DNA of 64,000 nucleotides from Agrypnia vestita (Eukaryota; Arthropoda; Insecta; Trichoptera; Phryganeidae): NCBI GenBank assembly GCA_016648135.1, contig JADDOH010024938.1, positions 1-64,000 on the forward strand, read 5' to 3'. Below, one piece after another: positions 21,750 to 32,664 of the stretch (its first letter is position 1; each line of letters opens with the position of its first letter). The notes under the pieces were generated by a model. That model ran no database searches and had not been told where the DNA came from. It saw only the letters and a program-made list of their open reading frames with translations. The position numbers were made by a program, and so were the translations under genes.

Positions 21750-22128
21750 AAAATATGAGCATTTCTGTATAATTACGCCGTAGGCGAGTTCAGTTGTCGT
21801 GTTTGACAGTTCGTTTAGTACGAAGTCGGCCGCGAGCCGCAAGTCGAAGCGATAAATAACGCGAATAATTGAGCGGAGTACCTATATGGCGAAACAAACC
21901 AGAGCGTTTATACGTGCGAGAATTGGGTGGAATATTCTAGTGAATGTTAAATACGTGTCACTCAGAGCTAATACAGTGTTCATAGATGAGTGATACATAT
22001 ATTTCAATATAGTGTAGATTAAAAAATAACCTTAAGTTTAGTGACTTTGAACATTAAATAAATAATTAATCATTAATAAATAAACAGTGTTTTTATTCAT
22101 TTGCCTACCGCAGCCACGACCACATGAT
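21750..22128 (+). mobile_element. LTR 3' part of the same family as 19370
   Basis: AATAAATAAACAG is followed by ATTCATTTGCCTACCGCAGCC and an eroded end (CACATGATAA instead of CCGTGACAAT). The upstream 300 bp is GC-richer (for example GTCGGCCGCGAGCCGCAAGT) and would be the U3 region. The left end was not found. Confidence 0.45.
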
Positions 22129-22584
22129 AATATTTAATTACGTCTTTGCCATGTTTAATTGTGCAAAATTAATTTAAAATTAATAAAACTCTATTTTTCC
22201 TCACTTTAGAATAGAAAATAAAATCATCAGCGACAGCGGAATGACACCTCAATTTTAATAAATATGATATCATGTAAAGGCAACAGAACATAAAACCCCA
22301 GCCAACGAAATTCCGCTGCAGGAATCTAGCTGTCAAGTCGAATGACAGCTCGCCTCGTGTGTGACAGTCCGCATGTGGAATGTAGTACTCCCAGCAATAG
22401 ACCCGACAGAATTTAGATCGAATAACGTTAAACGATAGTGTGCAAGAGAGGTTCTGATTTTCCCCGTCAGCAAATAACTCAGTTAGTCGTGACGAAGGAC
22501 CCGTTTTAAAATGTCTATCTGGTATACAAAACTGGCAATATCTATTTTTGAAAATTTTAAATGCAAACTTTGCCATTTAACGTA
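22129..22584. other. No gene recognised
   Basis: A 135-codon minus-strand frame (22169-22576) spans most of this stretch, with several cysteines, but no domain or homologue could be named. It may be chance or a degraded element. Confidence 0.3.
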
Positions 22585-23105
22585 TGGAAACAAAAACACT
22601 TGTTTTTAAGTTCTACATTTTAAATTCTTTAAGGGAGCATTATTATCAATTAACTGTTCATATCTGAACCCTCAGTTAATATCTGAACCCTGATGAAGAC
22701 TCAGTTGTGAGTCGAAACTAGTTGGTTTTAACTCAATAAAGTGGGGTTAAACAAAAAGTTATTTTATTTAAAGATATTATGTCTCACCATAATGTGTTTG
22801 CTTCGTGTAAAAATTAAATATTTTTCATTCAACTGCCTACTTGTATTTATATGAAAAGTATTTAAAGAGATGTGATATAATTCTAAGAATTAATGAAGGT
22901 TTTTATTGAATTTCTTCGCGATTACAAACAACCTCTATCAATTCTTAAAATTATATATCACTTCTTTACAATACTTTTCATACATATAGAAGTTGTTGAA
23001 TGTAAAATATTTAGATTGATAATGCCCTCATAAGACGAAACTCGTTTCAAAAATTTATGAAAAGTAGAACTTAAAAACAGGTGTTTTATTTCCATATGTG
23101 TGATT
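22585..23105. mobile_element. Foldback element with hammerhead-like motif
   Basis: Outer arms (AAAACACTTGTTTTTAAGTT near 22590 against its inverse near 23075) and inner arms (GAAAAGTATTTAAAGAGATG near 22852 against the inverse near 22970) pair. The motif at 22690-22718 is the cleanest in the window: CTGATGA, A, GACTC, loop, GAGTC, GAAAC. Non-coding. Confidence 0.65.
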
Positions 23106-23324
23106 ATGGAGTTCTTTAAACTTACCTCAAAAACAATAAATTTACCAGATCAAAATTAATTTTAATGCGTCCTTTTAAAACGCAGTTTTAAAATGAAAAT
23201 TATTTATGTAATTCTTAAATAATTGTAAAATAACTTTTTTGCAACTTTATGTAAACTATTAAAGGAAACACTTCTTATTGTGAAGTTGCAATTTTAGAAC
23301 AAATTTCTGTGAATTATTATCCAA

Positions 23325-23460
23325 ATGGATAACGCGCCATTCTAGGATAGAATGGAGATCCGTGGTTCGAGTCCCGGTGGCATTTAAAATATTTTTTCGT
23401 TATTTTAGATTTTTTCTGTATGTCTTTTCCAATTGATTAATAAAAATTGTTTCATGTAAA
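23325..23460 (+). repeat. tRNA-derived SINE
   Basis: A box AATGGATAACGC and B box GGTTCGAGTCC are correctly spaced, with a CCATTC/GAATGG anticodon stem. The head resembles a tRNA-Arg type, but the loop lacks T33. The body (TTCTGTATGTCTTTTCCAAT, then TGATTAATAAA) matches the two copies at 36556-37157. Confidence 0.65.
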
Positions 23461-23812
23461 CTAGTTATATAAAGAAAAGACTTTCTTTAAACCACTATTT
23501 ATTGATAAATCAACGTGTTTTGTGGCCAATATGATGTACTTTAGTAGTACAGTGGGAAAGACGTTCGGCATGGAGCCTACTTTAGCATATTGGAAAATCT
23601 GACACATCAGTTTGCTTCATCAGACTATGTCGGGATTATTGCAGCAAAGACTTCATGAAGATGGATAGTCAATTGACTGGTCATTGAGTACAGAGAAGAT
23701 GATGATGTCAAAACCCCTGTTTGGATCCTTAACCCTCCTAGAGGATGAATATAATTATGATTAATTTTTTTTTAAAGGTCAATTATGAAAATAACATATT
23801 ACGCCGCACCTC

Positions 23813-23895
23813 GATAAAACCTGGCGGCCCTCATAACTCAGTGGGTATGACACTGGCTTCTGGTTCGATTCCCCGTGAGGTCACAATTAATATTT
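23813..23895 (+). repeat. tRNA-like SINE fragment
   Basis: AACTCAGTGGGTATGAC (A-box-like) and GGTTCGATTCC (B box) are present, with pairing ends CCTCATAA and GTGAGG, but the anticodon arm is shortened. It is a tRNA-derived repeat, not a tRNA gene. Confidence 0.45.
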
Positions 23896-24087
23896 CTGCT
23901 ACTCAAGCATATGTGTTTTGTGATGCGTTTCTGTTCTTCGGCCTCTTGACCTTTTGAAGCGTAAAAAAATAAAAAAATCTGAACTTAAGTGCCTACTTAG
24001 GCAGCAAATTTCTTTCAATTCTGTTGTTAGTCATTTTTGTCATTATTTTTGTCTTAAATAATAATTTATATTTATATTTTAATTTAA

Positions 24088-24318
24088 GATAAATTATAGA
24101 AGTCTCACAGCGATGAAGCTATTTATATGGAAAACGTATATGGAAGTCTTATAGAATAGCCCAGGGCTTATGATCTGTATACGCTGGATTAAATGATCAC
24201 TTTACACAATGCAACGTTCACAATTCCACCGTAAAGTCAGAAGCTCTCGGCCATCGCAAAAAGATTTCTACACACGTTTCATTTATGAATAGCTTCGTCT
24301 CTGTGAGACTTATTTAAT
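24088..24318. mobile_element. CACAGAGACGAA-type element, short form
   Basis: ATTATAGAAGTCTCACAGCG at the left and GCTTCGTCTCTGTGAGACTT at the right form the TIRs. The inside keeps AAATGATCACTTTACACAAT and TTCCACC from the long form but lacks about 250 bp of it. MITE-like and non-coding. Confidence 0.75.
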
Positions 24319-25189
24319 GTATCTTCATTAATAATTATCCCTCTGTGGACGAAATCCAGTAATTGTACTCTCAGGATATGCATACATATAAAAACGTTGT
24401 TTCAAATTGCTTTTATGTTTATGTTTGTGATGATTTATACAGCGCCGTTTTTGCATGAAAAATGCATAAAAGGCACTATACAGATGCGAAATCTCGAATA
24501 AGTAAGTTTTTAGGCTCTTCTTGAAAGATTTGTTTTTCTTTTCTTCATGTGAAGTGAATGAACCAAAATTTAAAAAAAAAATCAAATGTATCCTCTCTGA
24601 TAAAGTTCAAAACCCTAGCGAAAAATGTACAGATACGGCGAAAATTTATGTTAAATTCATCATGAAAAAATCAGAGCTTCGAGCGTAATTCGAAGAAATG
24701 TAGACGAACGTCGAAAATACCTTTTGCGAGCGGGCGGCAGAGGTTACATCGCAAAGTTGGACCCGCTGAGTGCTTCTTAAGTAAGTTTTTCGGGAAATTC
24801 ACACTTCCCTGGTCATCTAAAATTCTGGCCCGAGTTTGGAGGCATTAACCGGACTTATGTATTCTTCCGAGGAAAACCCCGCGGCGCGGAAAATCGAAAA
24901 TATTCAACAATATTTTTGCGACGCCGAAACCGCCCCAACTGGCGGGGCAGCCTCCTCGCTAAATCAAAAGGGATTAATAATTTTGCGAAACATTTGTCGA
25001 TGTCATATCTGAAAATGTACTTCTTTATATTATTTCTACAATATTATTTCTTCATTTCTAAAATTATGGAATATCTGTATAAGAGATGTCAATGCTTCTA
25101 TGATGAATTATATTTCATCTGCTTTTGGCCAGCAATGTAAGTTATAATATCGTGTTTATAACGGTTAAGCCATTTTTTAAATTTTTTTT
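24319..25189. other. No gene recognised
   Basis: 24690-24980 is GC-richer (CGAGCGGGCGGCAGAGG, CCCGCGGCGCGGAAAATCG) and single-copy here. The frames in it (up to 85 codons) have no recognisable domain. Confidence 0.3.
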
Positions 25190-25530
25190 ATTTAATATTA
25201 AAACTACATTTAAATCATAATACATTTGTCTTTTACAATCTGCTTAGATACATTTTATTTTATTGCTTTGCCTCTCCAAAAATGAGACTTGCTCATGTGC
25301 TTGGTGAGGGGCTTACTTAACTTTATTAGTTTATTTTGGATTTGGCTTATTTGTTCCTTAGCTATATGTCTTGTTATGCATTGCCAAATTGTATCGATCT
25401 AAAGTGTTGGTTTATTTTTTTCTTTAATTGTTGTAAGTCATCGATTTTCTTAATATCTGTAGGTAGGTTATTGAAGTTTTTTATGCCCAAGTATATGTAG
25501 TTTTGTTGACACAGTTTATAAATTATATTA
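25190..25530 (-). pseudogene. LINE 3' end, C-terminal coding fragment
   Basis: On the minus strand QQNYIYLGIKNFNNLPTDIK followed by DDLQQLKKKINQHF is read. This is the typical post-domain tail of CR1/jockey-type reverse transcriptases (a short Y-x-G-x-x-x-F/Y-N-x-L-P motif followed by a lysine-rich helix). The frame then breaks. The T-rich left edge is the reverse of an A-rich tail. It ends about 90 bp before the mariner. Confidence 0.55.
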
Positions 25531-25622
25531 TAAATTATAATTATAATTATTTTATATTTATAAATTATAAAAATAATAGCAATAATCAGTTAAAAATGAT
25601 GTACCTACTTTCATTACATATA

Positions 25623-26907
25623 TTAGGTCCTTACATATGAAATTGGCGTTTTGCCGTACTGGCAAATTTGATCTCAAATATCTTCTCTTTGGTTAGGAAT
25701 TCCAAATCCAAATTTATACAGCTATTTACTCATGTATTTGTGTTTTGAAAATTATAATTCATTTGTTTTTTCCTCAATTGTTTTTTTCTTTGCGTCACTC
25801 AGTTTACAAAATGAAAAACTTGAAATATCGCGTTATTTACGAGTACGAGTTCCACCGTGGCACCAGTGCTGCAGAAACGGCTCGAAGGATTAATGATGTG
25901 TATGGCGACGGTGCCGCAAAAGAAAACACAGTGCGTTTTTGGTTCCAACGTTTTCGTTCTGGAAATTTCGACCTGCAGAACAAGCCCCGTGGACGGCCGG
26001 AGACCAAAGTTGATAATGAAGAATTGAAGGCTATTGTGGAAGCGGATCCATCGCAAACCACATCCGAGTTAGCTGCAGGCTGCGGTGTTAGTGATAAAAC
26101 TGTTTTAATCCACTTGAAGCAAATTGGTAAGGTGAAAAATCTTGAAAGGTGGGTACCTCACGAATTGAGTGAAGCAAATCAACAAACGCGCGTTGACTGC
26201 TGCGTTGCATTACTCAACCGGCACAAAAATGAAGGGATTTTAAATCGAATCATTACCTGTGATGAAAAGTGGATCCTGTACGATAATCGGAAGCGCTCAT
26301 CGCAATGGCTGAACCCTGCCGAACCAGCCAAACCATGCCCCAAGCGAAAATTGACTCCAAAAAAGTTACTTGTGAGCGTTTGGTGGACTAGTGCTGGTGT
26401 CGTTCACTACAGCTTTCTTAAATCTGGCCAGACGATTACGGCAGATGTCTATTGTCAGCAACTGCAAACCATGATGGAAAAGCTAGCTGCTAAACAACCG
26501 AGGCTGGTTAATCGCTCTAGGCACTGCTGCTTCATGATAACGCTAGACCACACACTGCACAACAGACGGCTACCAAATTAGAGGAGCTTCAATTGGAATG
26601 TCTAAGACATCCACCGTACTCTCCGGACCTTGCCCCAACAGATTACCATTTTTTTCGAAATTTGAATAACTTCTTGCAAAGGAAAAAATTCAACTCCGAT
26701 GGGGCAGTCCAAACCGCCTTCAAAGATTTTATTGATTCCCGTCCGAATGGTTTTTTTAGTAAAGGGATCTATGAACTACCTATGAGATGGCAAAAGTGCA
26801 TAGATAGCAATGGTACATACTTTGATTAAGTAAATATATTATAATTAATAAAAATCGGCTTTATGTTCCTCACATACTATACGCCAATTTCATATGTAAG
26901 GACCTAA
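25623..26907 (+). mobile_element. Mariner element, near full length
   Basis: 1285 bp, bounded by TIRs starting TTAGGTCCTTACATATGAAA and flanked by the TA duplication (25621-25622 and 26908-26909). The length is normal for mariner. A second copy at 61303-62415 and a 107-bp relic at 40863 show that this family spread locally. Confidence 0.97.
25811..26829 (+). pseudogene. Mariner transposase, one frameshift
   Basis: Start chosen at the Met of MKNLKYRVIYEYEFHRG, because the open frame before it lies in non-coding TIR-side sequence. The N-terminal half holds the DNA-binding helices (about residues 1-110, with GRP at 61-63) and the linker WVPHEL (114-119). The catalytic domain begins with TCDEKW (first Asp, residue 151). 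At about nt 26521 a single C is missing relative to the other copy (CTAGGCACTG against CTAGGCCACTG), which shifts the frame just before the second catalytic Asp (HDN). The following frame carries the rest, including YSPDLAPTDY with the third Asp, and ends at 26829. The spacing is that of the mariner D,D(34)D class. Without both last aspartates in frame the copy should be inactive. Confidence 0.93.
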
Positions 26908-26909
26908 TA

Positions 26910-27715
26910 TTTCGGCCGCCAGGGTTTCAAAAATGTTAGTGATGGACTTTATTGGTTTTTTACTCCTTATACCTCATTATTATTTGACCCACCTGGTAGC
27001 GTTATTAACGGACGTTTTTACATAGAGATTAACGAATAATATAAATGATATATTCGGTATAATGATGGATGCACTTTTAAGTCTAAATTTTCATTAATCT
27101 GAAATGTTAAAAAAATAATCAAAAATTTCAAAAAAAATCAGTCAATCTTTTCATTTTATTAAAAACAATTTTGAAATCATATTAATTTTGAAAACGGAAT
27201 GAGACCAGATATTAGATAGGAGTTAACGGATCACCGATATATAGATAAGAGAAAATATGTTTTTTACCCAAACTCTAAGAAAATAACTGAAAAATTACGT
27301 ACCTAGTGATACTACAAAATAATTTTGAAAATATTTGACTGAAAGTAAACTGAAAAAATTCCGCGCGATCAGTGAGATATCTAAGCCGATTACCGCATAT
27401 TTTACCATACCATAAGCTATTTCTGTTCCCCGATAACCGTTATCTGGATATATTTATCCAGCCTAAAAAACGAAATTTTAATACACATAATAAACAGGCG
27501 TACAAACATGTAATACATGCTTACCGTAAATAAAATTCACAATACACGCCTACACCGCCGACTTTTCTTCGATATTTGACCCTGATAGATAATCCTAGTG
27601 TGACATGTATGCGAAAGTACAATAAATTTTTCAGGATTGAAAAATCACAAAACAATGCAGAAATTAAAATTAAGAGTTAATGTATAAGTTACCAATATTT
27701 TTATATGTATATAGA
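26910..27715. other. AT-rich stretch, no gene seen
   Basis: No supported coding frame or repeat ends. It separates the mariner from the next RTE remnant. Confidence 0.35.
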
Positions 27716-28165
27716 GGAATGAAAGTAGACTGAATGCGGTGGAAATGCGGTCACTAAGACGCTTGTGTGGAAAATCTTTGGTCGATAGAGTGAGGAATGA
27801 ACAAATTAGAAGTGAATGCAATGCTAGCTGTAGTGTGGTAGATAGAATAAGGAAAGGAGTGCTGAGTTGGTTTGGTCATGTGGAACGTATGAACGAGGAA
27901 AGGATGGTTAAGAAAATATATGAGGCGAATGTTGAAGGCAACAGGAATAGAGGGCATCCGCGAAAGACCTGGTGATCAGGTACTACAAGTATTTAAGGAT
28001 GGCCCTGTTAAAAGCCGCAACAACCGTAGAACGTGTATGAGAAGATGTATGAATGTGGCCGAAGCAAAAGTGGTGTGCCAGGATAGAAGAGTGTGGCGTT
28101 CAATCCTCTCTGCCTACCCCTGCGGAGAAACGGCGTGATGGTTAGTTAATTAGTTAGTTAGTTTA
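27716..28165 (+). pseudogene. RTE-like retrotransposon 3' end with (GTTA)n tail
   Basis: The first frame reads NESRLNAVEMRSLRRLCGKS, then VLSWFGHVERMNEERMVKKI and HPRKTW; the next frame continues with GDQVLQVFKDGPVKSRNNRR and ends AYPCGETA before TGA. The switch falls near 27974, where CA is missing compared with the CTGGCACGATC of the 20494 copy. The best preserved copy of this tail in the window. After the stop, GGTTAGTTAATTAGTTAGTT is the RTE-style microsatellite tail. 5'-truncated, with no catalytic motif. Confidence 0.82.
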
Positions 28166-28224
28166 TATGTATATATGTTACGAGAACGCATTTACTGAAT
28201 TTGTCCACAGACGGATAGTTATTT

Positions 28225-28482
28225 ATTAAGATAAATTATAGAAGTCTCAAAGAGTCAAAACTATTTATACGGAAAACGTGTATAGAAGGCTTTTTAGGGT
28301 GACCCAAGGCTCTTGACCCATGTGAGCTGGCCTAAGTGATCATTTTACACAATTTAACGCTTACCAATTCCACCTTAAGAACATTCATTGTGTAATGCGA
28401 TCATTTAAGCCAGATCATGCAGGCCCCAGGCCACCCGATAAAGTGCTTCGTCTCTGTGAGATTGGTATAATATATCTACATT
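28225..28482. mobile_element. CACAGAGACGAA-type element, short form
   Basis: ATTATAGAAGTCTCAAAGAG and GCTTCGTCTCTGTGAGATT form the ends. The inside keeps TAAGTGATCATTTTACACAA and TTCCACCTTAAG. The outer flanks (TAAGATAA) match the 24088 copy. Non-coding. Confidence 0.72.
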
Positions 28483-28647
28483 ATAAATTAATAATTTGTG
28501 TGATATATAATTACCGCGCAAGTGCAGAATGCGTTGGTTCCAAGGTCTACGAGGTTTATCCTGTGACATGGAAATGTCCTCGGCATAAATAAATGTTACG
28601 ATTTTTTTTAATTTTCACTTAATGTTAATGTTTCAGTTATATTGCAC

Positions 28648-28680
28648 CTGATGATGAGAGGGACTGCTCTTCTCGAAAAC
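28648..28680 (+). ncRNA. Hammerhead-like hairpin motif
   Basis: CTGATGA, spare T, GAGA...TCTC stem, then GAAAAC. No coding frame or clear inverted arms are visible next to it. Confidence 0.45.
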
Positions 28681-28682
28681 AA

Positions 28683-29287
28683 AACATTGAGTTGTTGTGT
28701 CTAGTAACAAAAGTACTTTTAATAGGTATATAATTACTAAATTTAGGAACTGCAAGAATTTAAAAGCATGATTTTACTATATCAAATATGAGAAATTTTT
28801 TAACTTAACAGAAACATGTAATAATAACATTTTATTCACACTTAACTGGTTATTTGGGAGAGAAGAATGTTAGAATGATAATTACAAATATCTAAGACAC
28901 ATTTATACTGCGGTTAGAGAATTTGTTCTTGTATTGGTAATTAAAACGTTAAAAATGTTAAAAAAAACATAAAAGACGCAGAGTATACAATAATTGTACA
29001 GAGTTGAACTAAAACCACTCCATAGGCGAAGGGACTAGGACGTAAGTAAGTCCCCACTCGCATATAATTAACACACATTATTAATGCAGTTAAAATATTT
29101 ATTCTTACTAGTAAACAAAACATATTTTTTACAACAGACGTTGATTTTTAATTTTTTTTTAATTACTTCTTAATCTAATCTCTTCAACTACCTACAAACG
29201 TTTTGTTTTGTATTAAAGCGCCACTTATAATTAAATTCATAAGATTATTCAGTTTATCTTCTTTATAATCGTTTATAAACAAGTTAT
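28683..29287. other. AT-rich stretch, no gene seen
   Basis: No supported feature. Confidence 0.35.
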
Positions 29288-29558
29288 CCATCTTCTGGTT
29301 TGTGTTTTCTGGGGTATTAGCGTGGTGGCTAGTAATATCGCGGTATTGCTAGCTAGTATTTAACACAACAATGACAACGTTTCACCCTGCTTTCGACACG
29401 GTATTGCAGACCAAAACTTAAACACAGCATCAACACTCACAACAACACATCAGCCCCGATGATTGACCATGCAATGGGATCTGAAACTTCGGCCATAAAG
29501 GTGATAAAAACACGACATACTACCCCAGAAAATACAAACCAGAAAATTCTGAATGGAA
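29288..29558. mobile_element. PLE terminal repeats in inverted arrangement, no coding part
   Basis: The left arm CTGGTTTGTGTTTTCTGGGG (about 29293) pairs with CCCCAGAAAATACAAACCAG at 29523. Between them are PLE-repeat landmarks (GACAACGTTTC; GATGATTGACCATGCAATGG; GAAACTTCGGCC) and an eroded hammerhead-like motif at 29457-29488 (CCGATGA instead of CTGATGA). A deletion derivative of the family at 15932. Confidence 0.65.
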
Positions 29559-29962
29559 GTGAAAAACAAATTTAGTAGAAGCATAACGTGTACCAAGAAA
29601 TTTCTATTAGTTAATGTTTATATATTTTGGTGGTCTGTACGAAAAAAAGTTTTAAAAAATCCACACCGAGTCTTTTTAGTATAATAGTATTGTGGTAATA
29701 AAGTGCGACTTCTTTACTAAAACAATTAACTTCTTAAGAGAATTTAATTTGGCCTTTTCACAATTGTTTCAAAATTGATAAGCTCGAAGTAATTTTTTTA
29801 ACAAGGCGAGTGTGTTGGCGCCGGACGTGGTGTCAAATCGTGAAATATTCATTAGTTCGAGTCTATTTATTTTGGTGGTCTGAGATTTGAATCAAAATTC
29901 CAGCAAATAAAATCGTTTAATATTTACACAGGTAGGGGATGTGATGGGTTGGAAAATATTGA

Positions 29963-29989
29963 TGTGTGTGTGTGTGTGTGTGTGTGTGT
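29963..29989. repeat. (TG)n microsatellite
   Basis: About 13 uninterrupted TG units. Confidence 0.95.
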
Positions 29990-30214
29990 TTTGCCGCAAG
30001 GTAAAATCGGTCATCATGAAGAGCAACGAGACGTGAAATGAGTGCAGCAAGCATTTCACAATTTACAATTTACAATTTTTCATTTTATAAATTGAAAAAT
30101 AATTTTTTTGCGACATGTTTGGAATTCGTTGCCCGCCATTTATTTCCAAACCCATTTATAATGAATTTTTAACAATACCAAAAAATCACAAAGAACGTTT
30201 AAAAACTCAAAATT

Positions 30215-30217
30215 TTA

Positions 30218-30260
<43 letters not shown>
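30215..30260. repeat. (TA)n microsatellite
   Basis: An almost pure TA run just upstream of the poly(A) repeat at 30283. Confidence 0.9.
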
Positions 30261-30282
30261 TCTTAATTTTTATAACGTAATC

Positions 30283-30511
30283 TAATGTTTCTTTTTCTAT
30301 ATCTTACTTATTTAATCTAATGTCTTACACTAACGATTTCATTAATAATAGATATATACATGTATGACAATGCCCCCACTTTTAAACACGAGAATAAATT
30401 CTCATTTAAAAGTGGGTAAGCGTGTAATATAAATGTGTATTAATTAAATTATATTGAATACTCTTAAGTTTGTACATTTACCAAATAAATTTTAATAAAA
30501 AAAAAAATTAC
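30283..30511 (+). mobile_element. Poly(A)-tailed retroposon-like repeat
   Basis: Nearly identical, in inverse orientation, to 52671-52928. Ends in AATTTTAATAAAAAAAAAAA. Contains a strong hairpin at 30375-30416 (CCCACTTTTAAA paired with TTTAAAAGTGGG, with GAGAAT/ATTCTC above it). Probably the 5'-truncated 3' end of a LINE or a SINE; no coding frame. Confidence 0.65.
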
Positions 30512-32189
30512 CTCATTACATATGTTTAAGGTTAATTATTTGCATTACCACTACAGAAAATGCAAGCAAAAGTCAGTAATACTTTTCCTACTTTATGAAA
30601 TTTTAAACTTTATAATTATTTTACAAGCAGAGGTGTTTGAAACTAAACACGTGTATTTTGAAACTATTTGTCACTCAGATTATTTAATTTTTTTGGTAAA
30701 TATCACTAAAAATACGCGATTTAAAAAACTTTGTATTATGTTTTGAAGTGAACGTTAATCATAGAATGTTTCGATACACAATTTAGATATAATTTTATTT
30801 TTTATCTAATATTTTGACAAAAAATTATAGCTAAAAACATTTTTTTTCATTATCTTCTATTTTTAAAGTATCCAGGGTGCGCTTATATTTTTTTTTATGA
30901 AATTTAAGAATATTAATTTAAATAAATGTAAAGTTCTGGGAGTATTGGTGAGGCGTTATTTAATTTACTATACTATATAATTTAGTTTTCTAATATATTT
31001 TTGTAAGATTTTATTTTATGTTTAATTATCAATTTTCCCGGTTCCTGTTTATTTATTATTTTATTTCAACTCGTGAAATGTAGCATTTGAATAGATTATT
31101 CTGGTTTTGTGCGTTGATTTAGGATTTTTTGAACATGTTAAGAAATGGAACGAAGAAATTTTTTTGTTGACCTTTGAATCGTTAAAAAATAATATATTTT
31201 AAATATTAACATGGCTAAATACCCCATTAACTTTTTTTAATGTTAAAAAAACAGTATCTTAACATTACATTATCCTAACGTACTACCTGAAATTCTAAAA
31301 AAATATTTAAAAAAAAATCATTTGTACACTTTTGCCGGCTACAATTGCTGCTTGCAGGGTCTAAAAGCAAGTTTTCTTTAAAATTATTTAAAAAAAAATA
31401 AAAAAACTTTTAATTGTTTAAAATTGATTTGATTTCGGTAGCGAACATACTTTTTTCACTTGTTTTACAAACCTATTCTTTGATTAATTACGCGCCCTTA
31501 TATCTAGGTACACCAGGCTGACTATTAACATTCCACACCCCCATCAAGGTTCTGTGTAATTTATCTTTGGTGCAGGATTTTCCAGGCTACCCTAATTACA
31601 TCTTAATTAACAGACTCATTATGGATTCTTCAAACGCTTTCCTCCGAGAGTGCCCTGATGAAGAAGATTAAAGAAACGGAAGGAAAACACTCTCCCGTGT
31701 TACGAGAACTAAACCAAGTGTACGTAGGGTTTTAGTAGCTCAACTGTTACATAATGGACGTATGCTCCAGGCAGCACGACTTACGCTGTTAGCAGAAGGA
31801 AGAAAACAGAGTAACCGGCTCAGAAGCAAGGAAAATAAATAATCTAATCAATCCCTTCTCAGCAGCGCGCCAATTGGACCACTTTATTCTAGACCACTAG
31901 AGTAAAAATGATGCAAATTAAGGTATGAAATGTATTTATAAATCAGATCTGTTAATAAACTATTAATATCACATCTTTAGCGTATTGAAATATGGTACCC
32001 GGGCATTCTATTTGAAGGACTGTATCATATGCATATATCTTATATAAGGACTTAATATTATAAGCCATATTAGATATGATATATATAGCATATATTATAA
32101 TTACATATATATTATATTTTATATAGATTATTATATACTACGAAGATAAATATGATATATATATCTATAATATTATATATATTTTTTTA
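30512..32189. other. AT-rich stretch, no gene seen
   Basis: Only 31490-31900 is less AT-rich. CTGATGA at 31645 is followed by GAAAC but no stem, so it is not counted as a motif. The TA-rich run 32020-32180 precedes the next element. Confidence 0.35.
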
Positions 32190-32664
32190 TGAGTTCTACC
32201 TACTTGGGGTAACCCGCGTCAAATTCTCGGTCGGTCGTCAGGACCAGTCGTCTGCCGACGTTTCGAACAGATCTCACTGTTCATCTTCAGGGCGCCTTGT
32301 CGATGAGCTGCTTCTCCAAAAAGCGTACAACCGTTTGGGTCCGGAGCTCACCGTCAAGTGAAAGTTTGAAAAATTCTGCGTCAGGTGTTTGTGGAGGAGT
32401 GGGTTTCTCCAGCGACGCCGTTAATGTGTTTTGCTCGGCTTCTAGTAATCCATATATTTACTTTATTATCGTCATTATACAATGTTGAAAAGGTTGGATT
32501 TTCTAATTGCTTCGGTGTTTTCATCGTGATTTCTGGTTTATTATTATTAATATTATTTGTATTAGAAATTTGATTATTATTATTAAGAATGTTACTCCAT
32601 GCGGTCGGAAGTCGAATGCTATCGTCTATACGGTTACCCCCAAAGTAGTTAGAACTAACATATA
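32190..32664 (-). mobile_element. Unclassified element with CTACTT-GGGGTAACC ends, copy 1
   Basis: Ends CTACTTGGGGTAACCCGCGT (about 32201) and GGTTACCCCCAAAGTAGTTA (about 32633) are inverse repeats. About 250 bp is at least 95% identical to 38932-39312 in the opposite orientation. Contains the hammerhead-like motif on the minus strand (32260-32290) and a conserved short frame (32287-32457). Probably a PLE-related non-autonomous element. Confidence 0.65.
32287..32457 (-). CDS. Conserved short frame of unknown function, stop inside the hammerhead-like motif
   Basis: About 56 codons, open between stops, reading GLLEAEQNTLTASLEKPTPP and ending TVVRFLEKQLIDKAP. The copy at 39040-39210 differs at one residue in the compared part (T/S). 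The TGA stop lies in CTGAAGA of the motif. There is no Met at the start, so it should be the C-terminal end of a longer protein. No domain is recognised. A frame on the other strand (MSMSCFSKKRTTVWVRSS...) is also open in both copies, so coding strand is inferred from composition and the stop position, not proven. Confidence 0.35.
   Translation of the reverse strand: MYGLLEAEQNTLTASLEKPTPPQTPDAEFFKLSLDGELRTQTVVRFLEKQLIDKAP

Noticed and set aside
22169..22576. 135-codon minus-strand host gene
   Set aside because: No recognisable motif, no splice or promoter context; could be chance. Left as unassigned.
31640..31680. Another hammerhead-like motif (CTGATGA ... GAAAC)
   Set aside because: The bases between the two blocks do not form a stem.
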